DNA of 50,513 bases from Gammaproteobacteria bacterium HGW-Gammaproteobacteria-1 (GCA_002840095.1 PGZL01000003.1:223664-274176), one strand, 5' to 3'; positions 24,757 to 33,658 are shown, counted from the stretch's first letter. A program made the numbers and translations. The notes: generated by a model from the sequence alone, not told the origin.

Positions 24757-25041
24757 ATGGCTGGGGGAATGGCAAGGAGGCTGTTGGCGCAGAATGTACG
24801 CATTCTGCGGCTGACACGGGGTTGGTCACAGGAGGCGCTGGCCGAGGCGGCGGAGCTGGACCGTTCTTACGTGGGCGACATCGAGCGCGCCCGGCGCAAT
24901 GTCAGCCTGGATAGCGTGGAGCGGCTGGCACAGGCCTTCGGCCTGACGCTGATGGACCTGATACGCGAGCCCGACCCCGCCGAACTGGGGGCGCAGCTGC
25001 TGCGCAAGATATCGAGCGAAATAGCCAAGGAAGAGGACTGA
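24757..25041 (+). CDS. XRE-family HTH transcriptional regulator
   Basis: A 94-residue Cro/CI-type regulator with one helix-turn-helix: LAQNVRILRLTRGWSQEALA, then EAAELDRSYVGDIERARRNV and LDSVERLAQAFGLTLMDLI (residues about 9-67). The short acidic tail shows no sensor or protease domain. It is followed one base later by the diguanylate cyclase, so the two are translationally coupled, and the CsrA-like gene follows in turn. It probably controls its own operon. ATG 24769 is an alternative start. Confidence 0.85.
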   Translation: MAGGMARRLLAQNVRILRLTRGWSQEALAEAAELDRSYVGDIERARRNVSLDSVERLAQAFGLTLMDLIREPDPAELGAQLLRKISSEIAKEED

Positions 25042-25042
25042 C

Positions 25043-25945
25043 ATGGAACTCGTCAAAACCGGACAGGTGGCCCCTGCCGCCTGCGATCTGCCTGCTCTCA
25101 CATCGTATTTCTTCTACGCGGCGCGCCAGGGGATGATCCTCGCCGATGCCCAGTGCCGCATCGTTGCGGCCAACGTCGCGGCACAGCGCCTCACCGGCTA
25201 CCGCGAATCCGAACTGCTGGGACGGACGCCGGAGGTCTTCGACGGCGAGCGCTGCGGCGCGCAGGTCGTCCATCACATTCGATGCATCGTGCAGCGTGCC
25301 GGCCATTGGGAAGGCGAATTGTGGTGCTGCCGCAAGGACGGAACGCGCTATCCGCAGCAGACCAGCGTTACTCCTCTTCCCGGCGGCGGCTACGCGGCGG
25401 TGTTTGGCGACTCAACCGCACACCGGCAACAAGTGGAGACGCTGACCCGGCTGGCCTTTTACGATCCCCTGACCGGCCTGCCCAACCGCGCGTTGCTCAT
25501 GGACCGGCTGGGCCAGGCCCTGGTGCGGGCCGGCCGCCGCCACCGGAAGGCGGCGTTGCTGTTCGTCGATCTCGATGGCTTCAAGGCCATCAACGACGGC
25601 CACGGCCATGCCCTCGGCGACACTCTGCTCCAGGCCGCCGCCGACCGGCTGCGCGCCGTGGTGCGGGCGGAGGACACCGTGGCCCGCTACGGCGGCGATG
25701 AATTCGCCGTGTTGCTCGGCGAGATTGGGTCCGCAGACGATGCCGTCGACATCGCCGCAAAGGTGAGCGCCGTATTCTCCGGCCCCTTCCTGATCGACGG
25801 CAGGGAACATGTCGTGAGCCTCAGCGTAGGCGTCGCGCTGTTTCCCGATCATGCGGCCGGGGTGGCGGAGATGATCGAAATCGCCGATGCCGCCATGTAC
25901 CGCGCCAAGCGCGCCGGCAAGAGCGGCTACCAGATCGCCCGATGA
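25043..25945 (+). CDS. PAS-GGDEF diguanylate cyclase
   Basis: Makes c-di-GMP, the messenger that usually promotes exopolysaccharide production. The 300-residue soluble protein has an N-terminal PAS domain (about 20-128: GMILADAQCRIVAANVAAQR, RKDGTRYP) and a GGDEF domain (about 135-298) with DPLTGLPNR, DLDGFKAIND and the active-site GGDEF at 217-221. The inhibitory I-site RxxD is present as RAED (208-211), so product inhibition is expected. No membrane helix or signal peptide. Situated between two glycan gene sets and directly ahead of a CsrA-like gene. Confidence 0.92.
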   Translation: MELVKTGQVAPAACDLPALTSYFFYAARQGMILADAQCRIVAANVAAQRLTGYRESELLGRTPEVFDGERCGAQVVHHIRCIVQRAGHWEGELWCCRKDGTRYPQQTSVTPLPGGGYAAVFGDSTAHRQQVETLTRLAFYDPLTGLPNRALLMDRLGQALVRAGRRHRKAALLFVDLDGFKAINDGHGHALGDTLLQAAADRLRAVVRAEDTVARYGGDEFAVLLGEIGSADDAVDIAAKVSAVFSGPFLIDGREHVVSLSVGVALFPDHAAGVAEMIEIADAAMYRAKRAGKSGYQIAR

Positions 25946-25960
25946 CGAAAAGGAGTTCGT

Positions 25961-26200
25961 ATGGTGATCCTGACCAGGAAGGTGGGGCAGGCCATCCGCA
26001 TTGTGCCGGATGCAGACCTCGACCCGGCAACGCCCATCGGTGAGCTGTTCGTCGACGGCCCCATCAACGTAATCCTCGCCGGTACGGGCGAGGGACAGGC
26101 ACGCATGGTGGTCTACAGCGACAGCCGCTTCCTCGTGGCCGAGGATGAGCGTTTCAGCGGCCCGGACGACGAAGAGCTGGGCGAGGTGAAACCCGGATAG
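25961..26200 (+). CDS. Divergent CsrA/RsmA-like protein
   Basis: CsrA dimers bind GGA motifs in mRNA leaders. This 79-residue protein opens with MVILTRKVGQAIRI, the CsrA first strand, and residues 35-63 (INVILAGTGEGQARMVVY and on) align without gaps to E. coli CsrA residues from VTVTVLG to the HREE segment, keeping G41, Q46 and R48. About 20 residues (DADLDPATPIGELFVDG) are inserted between the first strands, and the RNA-contacting His43-Arg44 of CsrA are Ala60-Glu61 here. It may therefore bind RNA differently, bind a partner, or not bind RNA. AGGAG precedes the ATG; third gene of the XRE/GGDEF operon. Confidence 0.7.
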   Translation: MVILTRKVGQAIRIVPDADLDPATPIGELFVDGPINVILAGTGEGQARMVVYSDSRFLVAEDERFSGPDDEELGEVKPG

Positions 26201-26290
26201 CTCCCTCCCCATTGGATGGGGAGGGTTGGGGAGGGGGCTTCGGTAAGCACGCTCCCTCCCGGCCTCCCCCACGGTGTGGGGGAGGGGAAG
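26201..26290. repeat. Palindromic C/G-rich elements, two copies
   Basis: CTCCCTCCCCATTGGATGGG at 26201 and CTCCCTCCCGGCCTCCCCCA at 26252, each followed by its G-rich complement, right after the CsrA-like stop codon. The second copy shares 20 exact bases with the element inside the aminotransferase gene. Confidence 0.8.
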
Positions 26291-26393
26291 AGCTAAGCGA
26301 GTGTTCCGAATTCGTAACCAGGCATAGGGCGCCCCATGGGCGCCGCATCGCGCCAGAGGCGCTCCCACGATCCCGCGCCGCATGAGTCTTCGT

Positions 26394-26662
26394 TGTAGGA
26401 GCCGAGTCCTCTCGGCGAACAGGTGCCGGGTTTTGCGCTGCTTTGTTCCCCGGCGAATCGTTCGCCCACGGAGTGGCTTCTACGGGGATATTGCACATGT
26501 AGGAGCGAATCGTATTCGCGATGAATGGCCTTGTTTCGGCGTTCAATCTTCGCGAATACGATTCGCTCCTACAATTGTGCGGCAACAATGGTAGGAGCCA
26601 AGTCCTCTCGGCGAATGGCGGCCGGGATCTGGCGCTGATTCGCCCACGGAGTGGGCTCCTAC
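26394..26662. repeat. Composite of REP families C, A and C
   Basis: Family C at 26394-26483, the A pair at 26498-26574 and a second C at 26591-26662. The C-A part, including the linker GATATTGCACATGTAGGAGC, duplicates 7843-8006. Confidence 0.8.
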
Positions 26663-26752
26663 GAGCGGGGCTTTGTGGGGGTATGGTGCCGGGATTCTGG
26701 GCCGTATCGCCCGATGGTGGTTACGGACTTCCTGTCCTCAACCCCGACCCCG

Positions 26753-26920
26753 CTTTTAACCTGACCCCTGCCCCCTGACCCCTGACCCCTGACCCCTGAC
26801 CCCTGACCCCTGACCCCTGAACCCTGAACCCTGAACCCTGAACCCTGAACCCTGAACCCTGACCCCTGACCCCTGAACCCTGAACCCTGAACCCTGAACC
26901 CTGAACCCTGAACCCGCCTT
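26753..26920 (-). repeat. TTCAGGG heptamer array 5, inverted orientation
   Basis: About 20 head-to-tail CCCTGAA or CCCTGAC heptamers, the reverse complement of arrays 1-4. It begins with CGCTTTTAACCTGACCCCTG, the complement of the AGGTTAAAAGCG word of the other arrays, so the arrays are related and this one faces them across the 21-27 kb region. Confidence 0.9.
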
Positions 26921-26981
26921 CACCTGTTCTTTGCCCTCAGTTCCACAAAAGGGGATGTCTGGCGGGATATAATGCGCCGCT

Positions 26982-28205
26982 ATGAATGCCCGGAATTCCC
27001 TTAAGATTTTCCTCCTTTATCTGGGCCTGCTGGCGGCTGCCGGCGTGGCGATTACGTGGATAGGCCGAATTGAGTTCGATGCCGTGTCCCCCAGGTTTGT
27101 ATCCCGTTCAATCTGGTTGGTTATTGCCGTGGGCCTGGGCTGGGCGGTTTACGATGCCCGTGTCCGGTTGCCGGAGGTGGTAAGGGCCAATCCTTTTTTC
27201 TGGGCGTTGCTCGGGCTGGCGGCGTTGTCCGTGCTCTGGTCAGCGGCGCCCGTGGTCAGCGCCAAGCATGTTGCCGTATTGGCGGTCATGTTCCTGATCG
27301 GCGTGGCCTTGGCACGGACCGTTTCCCTGGAGGCCGGCGTAGGGGTTCTTCAGGCGGCGTTCGCGACCATGGTGTTGGTCAGCGCATTGGTGGCCTGGTA
27401 TGCACCTGAAATTGGAGTTCATCCTCGTTGGCAGGCTGCGCCATGGAAGGGGCTATTTGGCCAGAAGAACTGGCTGGGGAATACCGCTGCCCTTTGGGGC
27501 GTGCTTTGCATGGCCTTGGGGCTATCGGCCCGGCGACTTTCAGGCTGGGTTTTGGCCTCCGCCGGCATTATCATTGCCCTTCTCATTATGTGGAAATCCG
27601 ATTCGGTAACCTCCTATTTCGGCTTTGCGGCGGGTGCCCTGGTTTTGTTCGCCCTTTTTGCGGTACAGCGGAATTGGCTGAAAGCCTGGCAGCTGGCGAT
27701 GTTGTCCGGGCTGGGCTTGCTGGTTGTGGCCGGTTTCTATACCGAGCTGTTCAAACTTTTTGGCCGCAACGAAACCCTGACCGGGCGCTGGTCCATGTGG
27801 CAGACCCTTTGGCCCATCATGCTGGACCGGCCGTTGCTGGGGTATGGCTACGACGCCTATCTGCACGCGGATGGGGTGGCCGAACGGTTGGCGGGGCGCT
27901 GGAAGAACATGCTGGCCGGCGGCGGGAATGTCCATAACGGCTTTATCCGCCTGCAACTGGACGTGGGGCTGGTCGGTGTTCTGCTGGGGGTGGGGATGTT
28001 TGTGCAGCTGTTCTGGCAGCTGGTGGGCTGGATCCGCCGGCGTGAAATCGACCGCCCCCGGTATATCGCAGCGGGGATGTGGACGGTGATCTTCCTGCAC
28101 CAGATTGCCGAGCCATCTATGTTTCTGCCCATTAGCCTCAGCGTGGTCTTGCTGGTGTATACCTCGCTCATCTCCTATTCCCCGTCGGAACCCCTCTCTG
28201 CATGA
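26982..28205 (+). CDS. O-antigen ligase / ExoQ-like polymerase family protein
   Basis: A 407-residue membrane protein with about eleven helices. The segment WKGLFGQKNWLGNTAALWGV (near residue 150) and, later, LTGRWSMWQTLWPIM and LLGYGYDAYLH followed by NVHNGFIRLQLDVGL are the O-antigen ligase/polymerase pattern, with the loop histidine and arginine conserved. It overlaps the downstream Wzx gene by ATGA, so polymerase of that repeat unit is the likelier role. Codon use is GC-rich, unlike the homologue at 18.1 kb. Confidence 0.8.
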   Translation: MNARNSLKIFLLYLGLLAAAGVAITWIGRIEFDAVSPRFVSRSIWLVIAVGLGWAVYDARVRLPEVVRANPFFWALLGLAALSVLWSAAPVVSAKHVAVLAVMFLIGVALARTVSLEAGVGVLQAAFATMVLVSALVAWYAPEIGVHPRWQAAPWKGLFGQKNWLGNTAALWGVLCMALGLSARRLSGWVLASAGIIIALLIMWKSDSVTSYFGFAAGALVLFALFAVQRNWLKAWQLAMLSGLGLLVVAGFYTELFKLFGRNETLTGRWSMWQTLWPIMLDRPLLGYGYDAYLHADGVAERLAGRWKNMLAGGGNVHNGFIRLQLDVGLVGVLLGVGMFVQLFWQLVGWIRRREIDRPRYIAAGMWTVIFLHQIAEPSMFLPISLSVVLLVYTSLISYSPSEPLSA

Positions 28206-29554
28206 AGTCAGCTGCGCCATTCTGGCTGGCTCTCCTTCCTGAGTTCTTGCGGGTGAGGATTGCGCACCGCGCCGGGGTGGTGAAGGCCTTGTCGAATACC
28301 GGCTGGCTGTTCAGTGACCGCGTCCTGCGCATGGGGGTAGGGCTGGTCGTCGGCGTGTGGCTGGCGCGCTATCTCGGGCCGGAACAGTTCGGGCTGCTGA
28401 GTTTTGCCATGGCATTCGTCGCCCTGTTCGGGGCGGTGGCCTCGCTCGGTCTGCAAGGGATCGTGGTCCGCGACATCGTGCGCGACCCGGCTCAGGCGCC
28501 CGAGATCCTGGGTACGGGGTTTGTGCTCCAACTGCTGGGGGGGCTTGCGGCATTCCTCCTGGCGATCGTGGCCATCGCCTATCTGCGTCCGGATGATGCA
28601 ACGGCCCGGCTGATGGTTGCCATCCTGGGGGCCGCCCTGGTGTTCCGGGCGCTCGACGGCGTGCGTTACTGGTTTGAGGCTCAGGTCCAGTCCAAATATG
28701 TGGTTTGGGCGGAGAATGCCGTGTTCCTGGGCATCGCTGCCGTCAAAGTCGGTATGATCCTGGCCGGGGCGCCGCTGGTGGCCTTCGCCTGGGCGGCGTT
28801 CGCCGAGGTGGTGGCGGTGGCCCTGGCCCTGGCCGGTGTTTATCTGAAAAAGGGCGGGCGCTTTGCGGACTGGCGGGTAAAACTGGCGCGGGCTGCGGGC
28901 CTGCTCAAGGACAGCTGGCCGCTGGTGCTCTCCGGCCTGGCCATCATGGTGTACATGCGGATCGATCAGATCATGCTGGGACAGATGCTGGATGACGGCG
29001 CCGTGGGCATCTATACCGCCGCGGTACGCATCAGCGAGGTCTGGTATTTCATCCCCACGGTGATTGTGGCGTCCGTGTTCCCGGCCATCATCGAGTCGAA
29101 GAAGCTGGGGGAGGCCATCTACCTCGCCCGGTTGCAGAAGCTGTACAGCCTGATGGTGGTGATTGCCCTCGTGGTGGCCGTGCCCCTGACGTTCCTGTCC
29201 GACTGGCTGGTAGTGCTCCTGTTCGGAGAAGGGTATGCAGAGGCGGGAAAGGTGTTGGCCGTGCATATTTGGGCGGGGATATTTGTCTTTCTCGGCGTGG
29301 CGAGCGGGCAGTGGTTTTTGGTTGAGAACCTGCAGAAGTACGTGTTTTACCGGACCGTCATGGGGGCGGTGGTCAATGTGGTGCTCAATGCCGTGCTGAT
29401 CCCGGCGTACGGCGTCGTTGGGGCGGCGGTGGCCACGGTCATTTCACAGGCGGCTGCCAGCGTGCTGTTCAATGCGCTGAGCGGGAAGACGCGGGCGGTG
29501 TTTGTCATGCAGTGCAGGAGTTTTTTCGGCGCGGGGCTGTTGCCGGTGCGATAA
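28202..29554 (+). CDS. Wzx-type flippase (MOP superfamily)
   Basis: A 450-residue polytopic protein with twelve to thirteen helices, containing ARYLGPEQFGLLSFAMAFVA near residue 55, the classic start of the polysaccharide-synthesis transporter domain, YMRIDQIMLGQML (about 255) and a C-terminal domain with IPAYGVVGAAVATVISQ. It would flip undecaprenyl-diphosphate repeat units. It is the second flippase of the window and is only distantly like the one at 16.9 kb. Confidence 0.88.
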   Translation: MKSAAPFWLALLPEFLRVRIAHRAGVVKALSNTGWLFSDRVLRMGVGLVVGVWLARYLGPEQFGLLSFAMAFVALFGAVASLGLQGIVVRDIVRDPAQAPEILGTGFVLQLLGGLAAFLLAIVAIAYLRPDDATARLMVAILGAALVFRALDGVRYWFEAQVQSKYVVWAENAVFLGIAAVKVGMILAGAPLVAFAWAAFAEVVAVALALAGVYLKKGGRFADWRVKLARAAGLLKDSWPLVLSGLAIMVYMRIDQIMLGQMLDDGAVGIYTAAVRISEVWYFIPTVIVASVFPAIIESKKLGEAIYLARLQKLYSLMVVIALVVAVPLTFLSDWLVVLLFGEGYAEAGKVLAVHIWAGIFVFLGVASGQWFLVENLQKYVFYRTVMGAVVNVVLNAVLIPAYGVVGAAVATVISQAAASVLFNALSGKTRAVFVMQCRSFFGAGLLPVR

Positions 29555-29614
29555 CTAGCTGTTCCAGATTGGTTGCCAAAATATACAGACGATGAATTTG
29601 AGGTTTGAAGACGC

Positions 29615-30553
29615 ATGATGCGGTCGCCGGTTTTGTTTCTTGTGTTCAATCGCCCCACACCTACCGCCAAGGTGTTTGAGGCGATACGTGCCGCCCGTCC
29701 GCCGCGCCTCTATATCGCCGCCGATGGGCCGAGAGCACATCGCGAGGGCGAGGCCGCGCGATGTGCGGAGGTCCGCGACATCGTGATGCGGGTGGACTGG
29801 CCGTGCGAAGTACGGACCCTGTTCCGGGACGAGAACCTGGGCTGCAAGGCGGCGGTGTCCGGCGGAATTTCCTGGTTCTTCGAACAGGAGGAACAGGGGA
29901 TCATCCTGGAGGACGACTGCCTGCCGCATCCGGACTTCTTTTCTTATTGCGATACGCTGCTGGAGCGCTACCGTGATGATGAGCGCGTTTGGGTCGTCAC
30001 CGGCGACAATTTCCAGCGGGGAACCCGCCGCGGCGACGCCTCGTATTACTTCTCCAAGTACAACCACGTTTGGGGCTGGGCATCCTGGCGGCGGGCTTGG
30101 CAGCATTACCAGGGCGACATCCGGTTCTGGCCGGAGTGGCGCCGGTCTGCTGACTGGAGTGAGCATGCCGCGGACCCGGTTGAGCGGCGTTACTGGACCA
30201 GGATATTCGATCGTATCCACCGCAATGAAATCGATACCTGGGACTATCCCTGGACGGCCAGCATCTGGTATCACGGCGGGCTGACGGCGACGCCTAACGT
30301 GAACCTGGTGACTAATATCGGTTTCGGGCCGGACGCGACGCACACCACGTCGGGCGCGGAAAATCACATTATCGCTGCGACTCCCTTGGGAACCATCGTT
30401 CATCCGGCATCGGTCGTGCGGGATGAGGATGCGGACAAATATGTTTTTGAAACGGCGTTTGGCGGGAGGAACCTGCGTTGGCCGAGGCGCGGTGTCGCGT
30501 TGGCCAAATCGGCCACGCGGCGATTGCGCGGACTCATGGGCTTAGGGGCATGA
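29615..30553 (+). CDS. GT-A-fold glycosyltransferase-like protein
   Basis: A 312-residue protein starting SPVLFLVFNRPTPTAKVFEA and RLYIAADGPR, the pattern of nucleotide-diphospho-sugar transferases, with ILEDDCLPHPDFF (near 93) in the DxD position and WGWASWRRAW further on. The family is common in surface-glycan loci and sometimes misnamed hemolysin-related. The stop overlaps the next gene by ATGA. Donor sugar is not readable; ATG 29618 is an equally good start. Confidence 0.75.
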   Translation: MMRSPVLFLVFNRPTPTAKVFEAIRAARPPRLYIAADGPRAHREGEAARCAEVRDIVMRVDWPCEVRTLFRDENLGCKAAVSGGISWFFEQEEQGIILEDDCLPHPDFFSYCDTLLERYRDDERVWVVTGDNFQRGTRRGDASYYFSKYNHVWGWASWRRAWQHYQGDIRFWPEWRRSADWSEHAADPVERRYWTRIFDRIHRNEIDTWDYPWTASIWYHGGLTATPNVNLVTNIGFGPDATHTTSGAENHIIAATPLGTIVHPASVVRDEDADKYVFETAFGGRNLRWPRRGVALAKSATRRLRGLMGLGA

Positions 30554-31341
30554 GCTATTCCCCGCAGATGTGCCGGGTATGCGGCGCCGTGGCCAATGGC
30601 ATCGGGTCCGGCGAGGTACTGGGTCTGGTGGTGCAATACGCTGAATGTCCGGCGTGCGGATATGTCCAGACGGAACAGCCTCATTGGCTGGAGCAGGCCT
30701 ATGCGGAGGCGATCAATGTCTCCGATACGGGCATATTGGCCCGTAACCAGGTCAATGCGGATATCGTCGTTTCTGCATTGTCATTGCTGGGCGGGTTGGG
30801 CTTGCGTGTGGTTGATGCCGCGGGTGGTTACGGGATACTCGTGAGACTATTGCGTGACCTGGGTGTGGATGCCTATTGGTCAGATCAGTACTGTGCGAAT
30901 CTGGTGGCCCGCGGTTTCGAATATGACGGGGCCGGTGCGGGCCTGGTAACCGCGTTTGAGGCATTCGAGCACTTCGTGGAGCCGGGCGAAGAATTGGACA
31001 GACTCCTGGCCATCGCCCCCAATGTGCTGCTCTCGACCGTGTTGATTCCCGATCCCACGCCGCAACCGGGTGACTGGTGGTATTACGGATCTGAGCACGG
31101 CCAGCATATCGGGTTTTTCAGGGCAAGAACCCTCCAGAAACTGGCGGAGGCGCGGGGGAAGTGTTTTGTGACGGATGGTCGTGCCTATCACCTGATAACG
31201 GATCGGGCTGTAAGCGGTTTGGCCTGGAAAGTATTGCTGAGGTTGCGAAAGGTTGTTTCCCTGGTCGCAGGATGGCAGCTTGAGTCAAAAACCTGGGAAG
31301 ATCATCTGACGCTGTCTGGTTTTAAGGACAAGGCTGAATAA
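30550..31341 (+). CDS. Class I SAM-dependent methyltransferase with N-terminal zinc-binding cysteines
   Basis: A 263-residue protein. Two Cys pairs, CRVCG (8-12) and CPACGYVQ (about 34-41), make a rubredoxin-like knuckle as in sugar C-methyltransferases and their relatives; the SAM domain follows with VVDAAGGYGILVRLLRDLG (about 97) and AFEAFEHFVEPGEEL. The ATG at 30550 overlaps the previous stop; the frame is open further upstream without reason to use it. Probably methylates a nucleotide-sugar or glycan residue. Confidence 0.78.
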   Translation: MSYSPQMCRVCGAVANGIGSGEVLGLVVQYAECPACGYVQTEQPHWLEQAYAEAINVSDTGILARNQVNADIVVSALSLLGGLGLRVVDAAGGYGILVRLLRDLGVDAYWSDQYCANLVARGFEYDGAGAGLVTAFEAFEHFVEPGEELDRLLAIAPNVLLSTVLIPDPTPQPGDWWYYGSEHGQHIGFFRARTLQKLAEARGKCFVTDGRAYHLITDRAVSGLAWKVLLRLRKVVSLVAGWQLESKTWEDHLTLSGFKDKAE

Positions 31342-31344
31342 CTC

Positions 31345-32445
31345 ATGCGGATTGCCTTCGACCATCAAATATTTGCCGCGCAATCCTATGGCGGGATTTC
31401 CCGCTATATTGCCCGGTTGGCGCAACAGTATGTGGCCGGTGGTGAAGAGGTCAGGATTATTGCTCCTCTTCATGTCAATAGGTACATTTCCGGGTTCCAG
31501 GCTGGCGTTGTCTACGGCACTTCTTTCAAGAAGCTTCTCCCCCATACCTACCGGTTTGTCTCAGCATTGAATCACGTGGTGTCAATTCCGGTGTTGCGCT
31601 CGTGGAAACCCGATGTGCTGCATGAAACATATTATACGAGTCGTGATCTTTCATCAGGGAAATGCCCGGTGGTCATTACCGTGCATGACATGATTCATGA
31701 GCTATACGCGGGACAGTTTTCCAGAAGGGATACGACAAGTCGCGATAAGAAGCACGCTGTTGAACGTGCGGACCACGTGATATGTATTTCGGAAAATACG
31801 CGGCGGGATCTGATTCGGTTGCATGGTGTGCCCGAAAGCAAGACATCGGTTATATATCATGGCTTCGAGATGTTTGAGGTTAAAAAAGCTGAGGGGGCTG
31901 GAAGTCCTCATCCCCGGCCATACTTGCTCTATGTCGGATTGAGAGGCGGGTACAAGAACTTTGAAGGACTGCTCCGCGCCGTGGCAGCGTCGCCCATGCT
32001 GCGGGCTGACTATGATGTCATTGCTTTTGGCGGTGGTCCGTTCAGGTCTTCCGAGATTGCCATGATCTCGCAACTTGGCCTTGGGGGTGGTCGTGTTCTG
32101 CAGATGGGGGGAGGCGACAGTCTTCTTGGAGAGCTCTATGCGCATGCCGATGCGTTCATTTATCCGTCGGCGTATGAGGGATTCGGGTTCCCTCCTCTTG
32201 AAGCGATGACGCAGGGGTGTCCGGTTGTTGCCAGTAATACCAGTTCTATGCCGGAAGTTATCGGTGATGCGGGCGAATTTTTTGATCCTGAGTCAGTCGA
32301 GGATACTAGGCGGGCGATTGAAGCCGTAGTCTACTCGCAGGATAGAAGGCAAGAGTTGGTGGGGCTTGGATATGCCCGTATCACGATGTTTTCCTGGGAG
32401 AAATGTGCGTCCGAGACCATGGCTGTGTATCGTTCATTGCAATAG
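31345..32445 (+). CDS. Glycosyltransferase, GT4 family
   Basis: A 366-residue GT-B enzyme. IFAAQSYGGISRYIARLA near the N-terminus is the Gly-rich acceptor-side loop of WbaZ-like mannosyltransferases; HDMIHELY follows near 115; the C-terminal half has LLYVGLRGGYKNFEGLLRA and the E-x7-E motif in YEGFGFPPLEAM, then GCPVVASNTSSMPEV. GDP-mannose is the likely donor given this similarity and the adjacent gmd gene, but this is inference. Starts three bases after the methyltransferase stop. Confidence 0.87.
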   Translation: MRIAFDHQIFAAQSYGGISRYIARLAQQYVAGGEEVRIIAPLHVNRYISGFQAGVVYGTSFKKLLPHTYRFVSALNHVVSIPVLRSWKPDVLHETYYTSRDLSSGKCPVVITVHDMIHELYAGQFSRRDTTSRDKKHAVERADHVICISENTRRDLIRLHGVPESKTSVIYHGFEMFEVKKAEGAGSPHPRPYLLYVGLRGGYKNFEGLLRAVAASPMLRADYDVIAFGGGPFRSSEIAMISQLGLGGGRVLQMGGGDSLLGELYAHADAFIYPSAYEGFGFPPLEAMTQGCPVVASNTSSMPEVIGDAGEFFDPESVEDTRRAIEAVVYSQDRRQELVGLGYARITMFSWEKCASETMAVYRSLQ

Positions 32446-32532
32446 TCAGGCCGGGGACAAGGGCGGCCCATGGTGAGCAATTCGGAGCTGCTAAGCAGGT
32501 TTTGAATAATAAAATTTGACGGGATTTCTTGT

Positions 32533-33654
32533 ATGGCAAAGAAGGCATTTATCACCGGCATTACCGGACAGGACGGTTCCTACCTGGCTGAATTCCTGCT
32601 TGAGAAGGGGTATGAGGTTCATGGCCTGCTGCGCCGTGCTTCGTCGTTCAATACGGATCGTATCGATCACCTGCATGCCGCCATGCAGGGGCCGGGGCGC
32701 CGCCTGTTTCTGCACTACGGCGACCTTTCCGATTCCTCCAACCTGATCCGCCTGCTGCGCGAGATTGAGCCGGACGAGGTGTACAACCTGGCGGCGCAGT
32801 CCCATGTGGCGGTGAGCTTCGAGTCGCCGGAATACACGGCGGATGTGGACGCGCTGGGCACCTTGCGCCTGCTGGAGGGGATACGCGTTCTCGGGCTGGA
32901 GAAGAAGACCCGCTTTTACCAGGCTTCCACTTCGGAGCTGTATGGCCTGGTGCAGGAGGTTCCGCAGCGGGAGACGACGCCGTTCTATCCGCGCAGCCCT
33001 TATGCCGTGGCCAAGCTCTATTCCTACTGGATTACGGTGAACTATCGCGAGTCGTACGGGATGTATGCCTGCAACGGCATTCTGTTCAACCATGAATCGC
33101 CGCGTCGCGGCGAGACCTTTGTGACCCGCAAGATTACGCGCGGCCTGGCCAATATCGCGCTGGGGCTCGATAGCTGTCTGTCCATGGGCAATATGGATGC
33201 GCTGCGCGACTGGGGCCACGCCAAGGACTATGTGCGCATGCAGTGGATGATGCTGCAGCAGGATGTGCCTGATGACTTCGTCATCGCCACGGGTGTGCAG
33301 TATTCGGTGCGCGATTTCATCCGCAAGGCTGCGGCGGAACTGGGTATCGTCCTGCGCTTCGAAGGCCAGGGGCTGGATGAAAAGGGCATCGTCGAGTCCG
33401 TCAGCGGCGACAAGGCGCCCAGCGTCAAGGTTGGTGACGTGGTGGTGACGGTGGACAAGCGCTTCTTCCGTCCGGCGGAAGTGGAGACCCTGCTGGGTGA
33501 TCCCGCCAAGTCCAAGGACAAGCTGGGCTGGGTGCCGGAGATTGCCCTGGATGAAATGGTCAAGGAGATGGTCGCCTCCGACCTGGAGGATGCCCGGCGT
33601 CACGCCTTGCTGAAGCAGCATGGGTTTGATTTGCCGGTTTCAAGGGAAAGCTGA
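32533..33654 (+). CDS. gmd: GDP-mannose 4,6-dehydratase
   Basis: Converts GDP-mannose to GDP-4-keto-6-deoxymannose, the first step to GDP-L-fucose (or GDP-rhamnose/perosamine). 373 residues, full length: [14 protein letters not shown] (9-22), the NADP loop [13 protein letters not shown], catalytic T133 and E135 in STSELYG, Y157/K161 in YAVAK, and [18 protein letters not shown]. The partner fcl is 1.2 kb downstream beyond a toxin-antitoxin pair and repeats, where the two genes are normally adjacent. Confidence 0.96.
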   Translation: MAKKAFITGITGQDGSYLAEFLLEKGYEVHGLLRRASSFNTDRIDHLHAAMQGPGRRLFLHYGDLSDSSNLIRLLREIEPDEVYNLAAQSHVAVSFESPEYTADVDALGTLRLLEGIRVLGLEKKTRFYQASTSELYGLVQEVPQRETTPFYPRSPYAVAKLYSYWITVNYRESYGMYACNGILFNHESPRRGETFVTRKITRGLANIALGLDSCLSMGNMDALRDWGHAKDYVRMQWMMLQQDVPDDFVIATGVQYSVRDFIRKAAAELGIVLRFEGQGLDEKGIVESVSGDKAPSVKVGDVVVTVDKRFFRPAEVETLLGDPAKSKDKLGWVPEIALDEMVKEMVASDLEDARRHALLKQHGFDLPVSRES

Positions 33655-33658
33655 ATCT

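Larger units (their letters stand above)
26201..26981. other. Repeat-filled intergenic region
   Basis: No gene is visible in these 781 bases. In order they hold two C/G-rich palindromes, the unit AGGGCGCCCCATGGGCGCC (shared with 35.84 kb), a family C and a family A REP pair (composite, as at 7.84-8.01 kb), another family C unit, a degenerate family B piece and heptamer array 5. A promoter for the following membrane-protein genes would have to lie within 26920-26981. Confidence 0.75.

Noticed and set aside
20991-26920. Cassette region as a classic integron
   Set aside because: No integrase gene and no attC-like sites; cassettes lie in both orientations and are bounded by heptamer arrays instead.
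26982-28205. Calling this gene waaL outright
   Set aside because: Ligases and polymerases share this fold; overlap with wzx favours polymerase, so only the family is stated.
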